Assembly (NCBI GenBank): GCA_012932295.1
Contig: JAAONU010000001.1
Coordinates: forward strand, 53,436,901-53,500,900
Source: Cyclina sinensis
Lineage: Eukaryota; Mollusca; Bivalvia; Venerida; Veneridae
Reading direction: 5' to 3'
Length of the DNA: 64,000 nucleotides
Shown here: piece after piece, positions 34,950 through 45,800 of the stretch
Numbering within the stretch: the stretch's first letter is position 1
Layout: the number at the start of each line of letters is the position of its first letter
The notes under the pieces: generated by a model
Databases searched by the model: none
The model's input: only the letters and a program-made list of their open reading frames with translations
Told to the model about the DNA's origin: nothing
Program-made: the position numbers and the translations under genes

Positions 34950-37817
34950 ATGCGCCCTGTGCTTGATTTTAGAATGCCGACTCTCGCTAACAAAGGACCC
35001 TTCCTTCTGCCAATCGAAGATATTGCCGCCAAAACAAAATCTCGTCTGCAACATTTAGAATCACATCCACCGGCCAGTCTGAAAGATGTTAGACACGCAC
35101 TTGGTAGTGAAATCAAAGCCATTCAGAAGAAACTCACGCGACTTGAACGATCTTATTACGGCGTAGGGAAGTCGTTAAACCATGAGGTGAAGAAATATGC
35201 AACAGCAATTAAAATCCTTGTGCGCATGCTCGGATACTTCGAACTTCCGTCAGTAAAAGCCGTCGAAGCTGCCTTGAAAAATGGGTCCGATCCAAGAAAG
35301 TACAAAGGCGACCCAGAAAATGTACAACTTCTGAAAGAAGCGTACACAAAAGTTCAAACGTTTGTTCCAGATAAGTTTACAGATGTGTCCGAGATTTGTG
35401 AGAAAATGCTTGAACTATTAGAAAAATACTGTATCAGTTTCTACGAACCAGACGGTGAAATCGAAGTAGAGACAGCTTTGCACTATGAGACACAGATTCG
35501 TACTTGGAAGCGAGTTATACGGGAAACTTTAGAAAAAATACAGACATTAATGGTTCATTTCAAGAACAGAGGAATTCATTATACAATGTTTTGTTCCACG
35601 GTAGCTACGTTTTGTCAAAGAAACGAATGCGAAATTGTTCCATTTCTTATGTTGTTTGCTGAAGCCTGTACCAATATCAGGACTGTTTTGTCGATAATGA
35701 CACAGTGGCTGAAATCAGACGAAAATTACAGCGTTTTCCTGCAGAATGACGTCACTGATCTAGAACGCCAGAAAGATGAGCAGACAAAAGTCATGCGAGA
35801 AGCGCGGGAACATTATCATTCAGTGACTTACAAGGTAAATCAGGCAGAAACAGAGTATGCAAAATTGGTACAGGAGCTAGAACATCTAAAGGAAAAGGAA
35901 GAGGCGAACGAAATCGAGGAAACATTTCTATTAAACAAGTGTAATGAGCTAGAAATGGATATGGAGTTTAAAGAAAGTCGCCGAGATGATCTAAAACACA
36001 AACCTCTAGATTCTGATATTGAGTCTCTAGCAATAACGTGGGACAACCTGAATGAAGAGATTCGTTTCCTTAAAGACAATCTACCTGGCGTGAAACGTCA
36101 GCTTGCAATAGTCCAGCACAGACGCGAGTGGATGAGGGAAAGGCGACACGTGATCGAAAAGGTTGAGAAAGAGATTGAGCAGTTAACCAAAGACGCCAAA
36201 GCTGCTGAAGCCGAGAAAAACAAGCGTGAAGCGGAATACGAGACTATCGAGAAAACGCTTGAAGTGTCCAGAAGGTTATTGCTGCACAAGACCAGTAACG
36301 ACTCGGTTGCTAAGATTTTTTACGATCTACCAATCACTGCCAGAAACCACAAAGCTAAACTGCCGAGTATTTCCAATGGAACAGACGGTAACTAGTTTCA
36401 GAATGTTTTATTTGTTTTACACGTCCTTACCACCCACATAATAGTTGTCAACAAAACCACACCACTTTATTATTTCCTTACATATTTTTCAAGAAAACTT
36501 TATTTAAAGACATATTAATGGTCAAGACCAAACATTCAAAAATTTATGGAATTAATGTCTTCTGACAATGTTGGTATTAACAAAACCTTATTATACATGC
36601 TTAGAGCCTCTGGTGCTAGAAATCAATATTGGTATTATGTCAATTGACTTAAAGCGACTGACTCACAGATGGGTCGACGATACATAAAAAGGAAATATTT
36701 ATACATATAGAAATTCTAGTTTAATAATATAAAGTTTTGCACACTTTTATTAATAACATATTTACCCCGTTAGTCATGGGGTAGATTTTTTGTATACATT
36801 GTTATTTTTGACGAACTGTACTTACAGGTCTTTTTGGTCCAGTGGTTTAGCTTGTTTAATCCTGTTAAAGTCAAATTCTTTTTTCTGCAGTTTTCATGAT
36901 GTGTGGAACCATAAAAGTATGCTTTTTCAGTTGTACATTAACTTCTGTGTAATTTTAAAGAATAACATTTTTAGTTAAATTCTGTGAGTCAGCCGCTTTA
37001 AGCCCCATTTGTGAACCTGATGCGGTATATTTTATGAAAGTACAATGTGTGTTGCTTCAGTGCCTGATATGAAATACATTGGTTAATATAAATTCACTAT
37101 GAATGTCGTTAACTATGCAGTTTGTGTAATTTCATATACTGTAGCCACTCCAGTCACGGCCGCATATGTATGAAGTTTGTAACAATACCTATATACTTAA
37201 GGGTATATTACCTATTGCATTTTTGAAGAAAAAAAAACTCTTAAACTCAATTAAACTAAAAGTTATCCAAACTTGTAATACAGCATTACCTAGTTGACCC
37301 TTGTTCTAGTCGAAAGCAGGAAATTGATCCGTCCAGATAGATAGTAATTCTCCCTATTTATAATTTTGAGTCAATGTATTTTGCAGGTACACTGGACAAG
37401 GCATGTGCAGTTGTGGTCAAGGATATTGACCAAGACTGGATTCAGCTGTACCGTAATCTACCATTCTTTCCTGCTCGGGGCTCCGAAACCATCGAGAAAG
37501 ACATCGCAAGTATTGCGATAGAAGGCGCACGCGGACCGAAGGAAGATTTTGCGAGCGTCGCACTATCGAGATGGCGACGTCACCATACCCGAGCACGCGC
37601 AGATGACCTCAAACAAGGACTGAAGGCTATCAAACGGTTTGAGATAATGAAAGCGGTTGATTTGACAATCCATCCACCACCAGTTGAAGAGGAACCGCCA
37701 GAATATATACCTCCAGAGCTTGACCCTTCTTTGATACCTCATTACCGAGATGTTGTTAAGCTTGATAAATTAATTGCCGCTAAAAGAATCCAGGTACACC
37801 AGTTACCAGAAGAGTGA
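34950..37817 (+). CDS. Coiled-coil and death-domain protein (two coding exons)
   Basis: Exons 34950-36387 and 37387-37817 join in phase 1 (GACG|GTAACT donor, TATTTTGCAG|GT acceptor) to give 622 residues. The ATG sits immediately after a TTATTCTTACAG acceptor, so a 5' UTR exon lies upstream. Residues 1-265 are mostly helical with a cysteine-containing central block; about 267-450 is a long coiled coil rich in E, K and R; 484-572 looks like a death domain (DWIQLYRNL, an acidic helix with IEKDI, ALSRWRRHH, LKQGLKAI). A proline-rich tail (PPPVEEEPPEYIPPEL) ends the protein. No signal peptide, membrane segment or enzyme motif is seen, so a cytosolic adaptor that oligomerises is the natural inference. 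I do not recognise a named vertebrate orthologue. Death-fold assignment is by pattern only. Confidence 0.85.
36648..37002. mobile_element. MITE-like element in the intron of the death-domain gene
   Basis: The 22-bp termini CTTAAAGCGACTGACTCACA-GA (36648-36669) and TCTGTGAGTCAGCCGCTTTA-AG (36981-37002) are inverted repeats with one mismatch, enclosing about 310 bp of non-coding AT-rich DNA. This is the layout of a non-autonomous DNA transposon. Target-site duplications are not clear. Confidence 0.75.
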
Positions 37818-38218
37818 CCTTGTTTTTTCAGTATCTATGACTCATTTCAAGTCGGTTGCTACCTTAAGGGCTTCTCAACATTTCGTTTTTAAATGATAAG
37901 CCCTTCTGACCTTGATTGACGCAGCAACTTCGTAACGTGCATCGTCAGTTACCCACAGTACACATTCCGCACAACTGTGTTGATAAATGGAGTGAAACGG
38001 AATGGACCAAACGTACGTTTCCGACGATGCATAACGTGGTGCACAGTTGAATATTATTTCAAGACTAAAACATAGATATGTAGATCTTTCACAGTGCCGC
38101 GTTGTTTAATCCGTCTGCGTATTGTATACCAAAAGATGTTTTTAGCCTGTTTATTGTCTGCTGCTCAATATATTGAATATTACTGTTGTCTGTGCAGTTT
38201 TTTTCGCTCAAATTTTAT

Positions 38219-38220
<2 letters not shown>

Positions 38221-38288
<68 letters not shown>
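38221..38288. repeat. (GA)n microsatellite, about 34 units
   Basis: An almost perfect AG dinucleotide run of about 68 bases, about 400 bases after the stop of the death-domain gene and possibly inside its 3' UTR. Confidence 0.97.
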
Positions 38289-38293
<5 letters not shown>

Positions 38294-38567
38294 TGAGAGA
38301 ATGACGAGATGAGGATCGCGAGATAATTTGCTCATTTGTATTTATGAGATCAACAAAATCTGAGAAAAATGTAAGGGGAGATAACTTCTAATTCCTTATC
38401 TTTTAGTATAATTGCGGATCACAAGTAGGAAGTTAGTTTTAGTCGTTCAAATTTTGCACTTTATTTCAGTGGCAAGGGAAATAACTGCAAATATTTTGTA
38501 CCCTAGGTTTGCGATTACCCCCCTTGATATTACTTTCGTCTATGCATTTACAATTATATTTTTATTC

Positions 38568-38573
38568 AATAAA
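38568..38573 (+). terminator. Possible poly(A) signal of the death-domain gene
   Basis: AATAAA in a T-rich context 750 bases after the stop at 37817. It is the first canonical hexamer I noticed downstream, so the 3' UTR would include the GA microsatellite. Confidence 0.4.
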
Positions 38574-39204
38574 AGTTGACTTTTTGTTTGTTGATTATTT
38601 TTCTACACTCAGACAAGAAACTTTTCAGTGTAAAAAAAACTAATGGTCAATGTAAAAGAACAACATTTCAACTGGTCGTAAATGTTTTAGCCATGTTCTA
38701 CTACCCTAAGTACATTGGGGAACACGATTTTTTTGTAATGCATTCGTATAATTGTCCAGTAAACATCGGCGACTGAGCTAATAATTTTTTTTTTGAATTG
38801 CACGGAGTAGTTTATTGTGAAGAAAAAGACACAAGAACAGTGGTATATATAACTAATTATTGATCTCTTGAACCTTTTGCGTCGCAAGACTATTCACAAA
38901 TGGCTTTAAAATGTGGATTATATACATGTTTAAATGAAAAAGTTCCTTTGACGGTTTGTTAGATCGTCTTCTTTGTCTCGTCTCAACAATATTAGAGCTT
39001 TCGCTCTCGGTTCCGATTTACCGGGTTTGAACCCTAGCTGGCGCACAACCAGCGTCATCGAGCAAAGAAAACTTAGCCACGCAGGGAAGGTAGTCTAATA
39101 ATGTTGGTGGAGCTTGTGGTCCAACTCTTTCTCTTACCATGTATATTTTTATTTTGGAAATTAAAATTGGTTGTGGTTTACATGTATAAATGGATAAGTG
39201 CATT

Positions 39205-39545
39205 TATCTGGGTTTTACTTTGACGGAGACTTTGGATTACAACATTAAGTCAAATCTGTCGCCCAGTCTGCAGGTTGAACATTGGGTATAACCGCAGGGT
39301 TTAATATTGCTGGTGGTCCACCATTCAACATTTTCAAGAAATTGTATGACTGTATAGTCTTGCCAATCCTTGTATGTCTGGGGTATCCCATCCTTCAAAC
39401 GCAGAGAAACAGACGAGATTTTTCTTGGGTGTCGGGAGGTCTACTCGGACCGGTGCTGTTTGAGCGAACGTTGCAGACTGTATGTTACCAGCGGTCCATG
39501 TTAGTGAAATGGACAATTTCAGAATTAAAAAAAAAATGCGAGGTT
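39205..39545 (+). pseudogene. Decayed non-LTR retrotransposon reverse transcriptase fragment
   Basis: In shifting frames the plus strand reads YLGFTLTETLDYNI (from 39205), then GGPPFNIFKKLYDCIVLPIL (39323 region), then FFLGVGRSTRTGAV (39417 region) and MLPAVHVSEMDNF. This order (YLG..., LYDxIVLPI, FFLGVG, then an aromatic-rich block) is typical of the thumb region at the C-terminal end of LINE reverse transcriptases. At least two frameshifts and several stops show it is dead. Clade not assigned. Confidence 0.65.
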
Positions 39546-39588
39546 ATAAAGCTTCTAGAAGTAAGATATATTCCATATCAACTCACAG

Positions 39589-39619
39589 TGTGAGTGATAT
39601 AGATTCTATATCACTCACA
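39589..39619. repeat. Perfect 15-bp hairpin
   Basis: TGTGAGTGATATAGA and TCTATATCACTCACA are perfectly complementary with a single T between them. Just upstream, ATATCAACTCACAG forms a third, alternating arm, so two overlapping hairpins are possible. Confidence 0.9.
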
Positions 39620-39720
39620 GTAGAAATGCCGGACTACTTTTTCAATTACCTCCCTTGGCAGTTTGACAGTTATAATGAATTGTCTCCCTTACCTGTCAAA
39701 AACATAAACATCTGTAACAA

Positions 39721-39756
39721 CAGGGCTTTAATTTAAAGTTGTAAATTAAAGCCCTG
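39721..39756. repeat. Perfect 15-bp hairpin with 6-base loop
   Basis: CAGGGCTTTAATTTA at 39721-39735 and TAAATTAAAGCCCTG at 39742-39756 are exact inverted repeats separated by AAGTTG. It may be the end of a foldback element or a MITE remnant. Confidence 0.92.
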
Positions 39757-40848
39757 GTAACAACAACAACATATCCGTCTGCTTTAATAAATTTTAATAA
39801 GAAAAATATACAATTTGATAAAAAAATTAAAATTAAAAATGGATCAAGACATCAGTGATAAATTTTGGGAAGAAATTGATGAAGTTTGTAGCTCTAGGTC
39901 AAGTTCATCATCCCCAGAACCACGGAGGTGGAAAAAAGTCAGGTATATTTCTAATTCCAGTGAATAAATACATATGCCTGATGTTGATAAACAGTTCTGA
40001 CATTGTTTTGTTGTTGTTTCATTTGATATGTCAGTGTGTCAAGGCTGAATGTGAACATGTACATGTACCGACATTCGTGAGTCATAATTTTTTGTCACAC
40101 GTGACTGTAAAATAAAGACAAAATTAAGAACTAACCTTCAATGACAAGTTATCCAGTGTCAAAGTTTAAAAATTTCCCATTTTCAGTCATGTTATCGTTT
40201 TGAGTCATGGTGCACAAGTTGAATAAATCGTTGAAATCCTACAAGCAAGTTTGATCGATTTCTGTCGCTTAAAATTCAATATGGCGGAATTAATGCAATT
40301 GAAGAGCCAATATTATGTATTCATACGCGCGTTTATCAATGGTAAGCATAAAAAAATAGTTCTTCATTTTTTTTTTCTTTTTTTTCAAATGTTAGCATTA
40401 AATAAATAGAAAATTTGTTTGTTTTTCGTGAATATGGAATATATCTCATCGAGAAGTGACACAATTTATACGCGCTCGTGAAAGTATTTAATTAATTTTA
40501 ATTAATTTTAAAACTAGACATTTTGTTGATCAAAGATGAGTAAAAAATCTATTTCAATGCCTAAAACACATATCCTCTATTTAATCGTCTTTGATGTTAC
40601 TGCACCTAATATTGTGAAACATCTCATGCTATCTAGAGTATCGTATTCTATGTTTGAATGGTATAATACCTGACGGGTGGACTGACATTTCCGGAGTACC
40701 TGGTCAAGGTCATGGTGGTAATAAACCAAAGAAGTTTAAACTTTTAAAAAGCGTAAAATCAGATGATATTAATGTACAATCATAATGCCATGGGCACATT
40801 TGCTGGGTAGCCGCTATTAGGTCATCGTCGGAGACCCACGCTCGACCC

Positions 40849-41137
40849 TATCTATTTGAGCTTATTTATCGTCGGTACCGGTTGCCCATATTACCGACGC
40901 TCCCTGAAGAGATTATTTATTTTATGTTGTGGAGGTAGTGCAAGATACAGAAAGCATCCCATTCTAGAGACACCCCTGGTACTTTTGCATGCTCAGTGTA
41001 TAGCACTGATACATGTGACCTCGGTTTAACGTCTCATCCGAAAGACTATCAGTAATGTTAGTGGATGAGCGGGGGATTAAACTCGGGACCCCTGGTTTAC
41101 CAGTCCAGCGCGTTACCACTAGACCTCATCCGCTCCT
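40849..41137 (-). mobile_element. tRNA-derived SINE on the minus strand with target-site duplication
   Basis: Reverse complement of the family at 16915: the head reads AGGAGCGGATGAGGTCTAGT on the minus strand with a CTGGACTGGTAAACCAGGGG segment, the core TCTTTCGGATGAGACGTTAA and the tail ...AGCTCAAATAGATA. Both flanks carry ACGCTCGACCC (40838-40848 and 41138-41148), a perfect 11-bp target-site duplication. Confidence 0.9.
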
Positions 41138-41209
41138 ACGCTCGACCCATTCCATTGAATTCTATTTATCGACGGTACATAATGTAGTAGTACGGAATAC
41201 TGTATGTAC

Positions 41210-41236
41210 CGTGTGTGTGTGTGTGTGTGTGTGTAG
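41210..41236. repeat. (GT)n microsatellite
   Basis: About twelve GT steps (GTGTGTGTGTGTGTGTGTGT) followed by AGGGTTCCC. Confidence 0.95.
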
Positions 41237-41904
41237 GGTTCCCACTTTTCTGGTAAAATACTGATTGTATAATGATCTTTTCAGATGTTATTATAATGGC
41301 TTTAATAGTCGTCTTATTTCTTACATCTGACCAAGGGAGAGACTTGTGAGGCCCAGTGATCATTAGTTTACATTCTATTTCTACCGTTTGACTTTTAATT
41401 ATCAATGGGAAGCGATTTGAACTTAGATTTTTCTTATGTAAACTGTGTATTGTGGTGTTTAGACACTTCATTAGTCCTTGCCCAGAATTATTTCGAAACA
41501 GCATTGGTTTTGTTCGTATAAAAATGTTGGAAGCCTTGCCTACAGTTTAAAGATGTAGATACTATGATTTTCGACTTGTCACATATAATGTACATGTATA
41601 TATAAGCTAACTTATGTTATGACCGTTTAAGGTAACTTCAATGCAGTGTTTTTAAATGTTTTATGAATATATTACGCTCGTATTTATATTGAACATTGAG
41701 ACTATCATAAACTAATAAACATTGCAATAATATATGACTGTTCAAACTATGCCATGTATATCTCAGGTTAGCTAACTGTGAATGGGTATCAGTAATGGCT
41801 GGCCTCTAAGGCGACTGGAATACATAATTATGGATAGTTTTCAACTCAGTCAATGTAAAATAAAGAGGTATAAATAAATGATATCATTTAATAAGTTCGG
41901 ATCA

Positions 41905-42165
41905 ACGCACATGACTTTTAAACCAGGGGCCGCGAGTTTGACCCATCTTTTCGAATAACACTAATTGTCTTTCGGATGAGACTTCAAAATGAGGTCCAAT
42001 CTATCGGTGCTATACACTTAGCATACAAAAGAACCAGGAGCAACTCTGGAACAGGATGCTCTCTATGTCTTGCACTGTTCCCTACAAACTTTAATAACTA
42101 AACTCTGTAGGAGGCATCAGCCATATGTGCAACCGGTACCAAAGATAAATACACCAAAAAAGCAA
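41905..42165 (+). mobile_element. Older, diverged SINE of the same family
   Basis: Head partly lost (GACTTTTAAACCAGGGGCCG, GAGTTTGACCC), core present with changes (GTCTTTCGGATGAGACTTCA), 3' part recognisable (CTTGCACTGTTCCCTACAAA, GCAACCGGTACCAAAGATAA). No target-site duplication was found. More substitutions than the two intact copies. Confidence 0.8.
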
Positions 42166-42808
42166 GGTAGGATAAACATAGCAAAATTTGATGAGCCTTT
42201 TCAAAGCCGCTTCTCATTGTATTTCCTTTTTGTATGTAATTGTCAAAACCAGGAAGTGCAGTATAGACAAATATTCAATTTTTAACAGACAAACTTCAGA
42301 ATAAATCACCGATTTAAAACCTTCTTTAAGAATATATTTGCATTTGAATAGCTATACTGTAAAATCGATATCTATTGATGAATTATTTATAGACATAATC
42401 TGCTAGAGGAAGTAGGCACCAGCAGTATATTTGGCAAAACAAAATTTCCGCGTTCCATTCCATATAACCAATTATATTTACGTATTTAAACTGAGTTACT
42501 CAGCGCACAGCTCAGGAAGCACTCCCCTGACACTATATATTAAATAAGATATACGCAAATGTTAAGCCTGACTGATTTTAATAAAAGGAAAGGAAAAGAT
42601 TAACGTTTTTTAGTATTCCAGTTGAGTTTCTGGGGACTAATGAACTATGGTTACATGTATTTAACTTAAATTATAACGGAGAGATTATTTTTTTCAAAAC
42701 CTTTTTTTTCAATGAGATTTACTTCTTTTAATTTCGCTTGTAGCAACTAGAACTCAGCTCAGTTAAAAATCTGAATCACATGTACCAAGGATATTTAAGC
42801 ATATTAGA
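42166..42808. other. Upstream flank of the IL-17R-like gene
   Basis: AT-rich DNA between the old SINE and the first coding exon. No TATA box or immune-type enhancer can be called with confidence, and a 5' UTR may occupy part of it. Confidence 0.3.
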
Positions 42809-45800
42809 ATGGTGCCAGACAAATCTTATATCTATTTGACGATGATGATTCTTTTTGGATCAGCGATGTATACATTACCTATACATGTACCATTGACATG
42901 TACTGAGGGAGACAGACAACGACTTCATCAAGTCAAGACGTGTAACACCGACTGCTCTCAAAAGGTTTGGATTCTTTTTATAAAGTTTATCTTTCAATGA
43001 CATTATCTGTCGTCAAAATTGTGAAATAAAACTGATCTTAATTTGATGGTGTCGGTGAATGCTGACTCTGGCTTTAAGTAACCATAACCGTATTCATTTT
43101 TCAGCCAGAACTTTTCACATATTAAACAGAAAAAATAGTGGCTTCAGAAAAAAAACGAATAAAAGAATGAAACATATTTTTTTATTTATTTCAGCCACCT
43201 CGTATTCCGGGCGATAATGTATTCTTTAACTGCAGTATCAAAGAGCTGCAAGGTAAAATAGCTTCAAGTTATTTTGGGTTCTCATGGAAAGGGCAGGATA
43301 AAGAACGCTTCCCACTCCTTCATGTCCCTTAACAAGCTCCATTCTTAGCATTAATATACGTGACTTATAAAAGTTTATTTCTCACCGAAAAGACTGTTTG
43401 CATTGTTAATGGAGAAGCTTTGGATCGAACTTGTGACATCTTGATGACTAATATAGTTGGTTACCTTTCTTTCACTCAAATAATATTAGTTTTAAAGTTC
43501 CTTTCATTAACATTGCAACAATGAAAACAAAACCCCAAACTAATCTATAATGATTCTATAAGTAGAAAAAAGTAATTTATATAATTGTCGACAATACGTG
43601 AAATGAAGTGTTAAAACGTCAGCTGTCACATGCAACGTTTTCTATTGTTAATGCAAAAGGAAGTACCGGGTCATATTCATAAAGCTTAAGTCTTTTTCTT
43701 AAATTACGATTTTATTCAATAGACAAGAAAGAAAGAAAACAATTATTTTTGTTTCTTATTGTCCCCGCCTTTTCGAAGAAAAAGGGAGATAGAAATGGGC
43801 TCCGTCCGTCTGTCCGTCCGTCACACTTCGTGTCCGGTCCATAACTCAGCCATTCATCAAAGGGATTTGTATAAACTTGGCAAAAATGTTCACCATAATA
43901 AGACAATGTGTCACGCGCAACACCCAGACCCCTACCTCCAAGGTCAAGGTCACACTTGGAGATCAAATATCAACAATGTCTGTTGGAGGGTATATTTCGT
44001 GTCAGGTCCATATCTTTTTCATCCATCAAGGGATTTTGAAAATACTTGGCACAAATATTCACCATAATAAGACGACGTGTCATGTGCAACACCCAGACCC
44101 CTACCACCAAGGTCAAAATCACACGTAGAGGTCAAACGTGGTGTTATTCACATAGTGATTAACATTTTTTGAGTTAATACATCTTCTGCCATAAAATGTA
44201 CTCAGAATACATATGTTCTCAATAAAGTAGTTTCATAGTTTCATTAACGATCATAATTTTGACATTGACCTTAATCACGTTATTATCAGAAAGTAGTACT
44301 AAAAATGTCACAAAGACTAGTTTATTATTTCAGGAAGTGAAAGTACATAAGTACATATCAAACTATTACCCAGTTATATTGGTAACGTAAATCACATTTT
44401 ACAGACAGTTACCAAACAAGAGATCAGTTGAAGAAAGGCGAAACCAGTGAAGAGCTCCTGTTTGAAGCCCCAACCTTGAATTCTGTCAATCTTGTTCAGG
44501 AAAAGTTTCCTAGCTCTTACGCAATAAGGATAAAGTTTTCCTTGCCAAAAGGTAAAACCTTTCAAAACTTTCTGAAATAATAATAGATTATTTTCGTTTA
44601 AGTACAAAACCACCTATAAATCATCTTAAAGACATGAGCAAATTTACATAGAGGGCTACACATCGAGCTAAGTGGAGGAAATCAAAGTAACGTGGGTATT
44701 ATTATTATCTCCGTTTTCAAGCTATCATATAACTAAAAAAACAGTAATGATAAAATCCTTTAACTTAAGATAATGAACGTAAATTCTTTAAAGCTTAATG
44801 TCAACATAGATCTTAACTGTTTATCTGAATCAGTGTTTTAAGTATAAGTTTTGCACATAACTGATAAACCTATGAAAATTTGATCAGTTTGTTTTATTCC
44901 AATACAGGAAGATATAATCCAACTTGGATTTTACCTCAAGCTGTATGGTTGACGTTCCAAAGTATAGAAGACTCGCATGTCCAGGATCAGTACTACTTCC
45001 GGTGCCCGAGACAAATACTCTTCAAGTTCTGGAATTATAAACCGTTAACAGCGTATGACATAGAACACCCGGTGAGCTATTTCATTTGCATTTTCACAAC
45101 CTTTATGATTTGCATTCAGTTTGAAATATTGCATATGTCAGAAATGGGTATGGTATTACCCTTATATAAAAACACATGGATATATGCATTTAAACTTTTT
45201 ATTCGTGTAAACTTGGCATTGTATATTATCTATGTTGTAACTGGTGCATTTAAACTAAATTAAAATCTTTTTCAGAGGACTATACCCTTTGACTGTTTTG
45301 ATTTGATTAACGACGTGTCCAGGGAAACATTGGTATATAACCTCACGTTACACACAGCACATGGCCACAGCGCCATCTACGTACTGACTGTACCAAGTAT
45401 GTAGTTTGTTTTGTCAGCCAGCTCTGTTGCATGCTGGAATAGTGTTTTCATACTGCTGTTTACATTCCTATGGTCTTAACAGACAAGATTTAAATATATG
45501 TTGGTGTTGTTTAAGCGAGCGAATGCCCGTTGTCTGAAGCCAACAAACGGTATTAAATTCTGCATATAGTGTTTATGCCCAGTCAATTTTAAAGCCGATA
45601 GTTCGATGACGTATTGATATTATGACAAAACCCGAGTATATTTCACTTGAAGCATCCATTTTGTTTACAGAAATATACAGAACTAGTTAGTTTTTAGGAT
45701 ATAGTGTGTTTTATTCATTGTTGAACAACACACGTTATATTCGTATGTAATTAAATTTGTTTGTAAGGGTCGGGTGGCCATTTTACAAATAAACTTATTA

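Noticed and set aside
38094..38312. ORF with RERERE tail
   Set aside because: It is the translation of the GA microsatellite plus non-coding flank.
39482..39736. 84-codon plus-strand ORF
   Set aside because: Its start overlaps the decayed LINE and its remainder runs across the hairpins; no independent support.
43759..44128. Two overlapping plus-strand ORFs
   Set aside because: They lie wholly in the two-unit dispersed repeat of intron 2.
44880..45263. 127-codon stand-alone ORF
   Set aside because: Only 44908-45071 is coding (exon 4 of the receptor gene); the rest is intron read-through after a GTGAGC donor.
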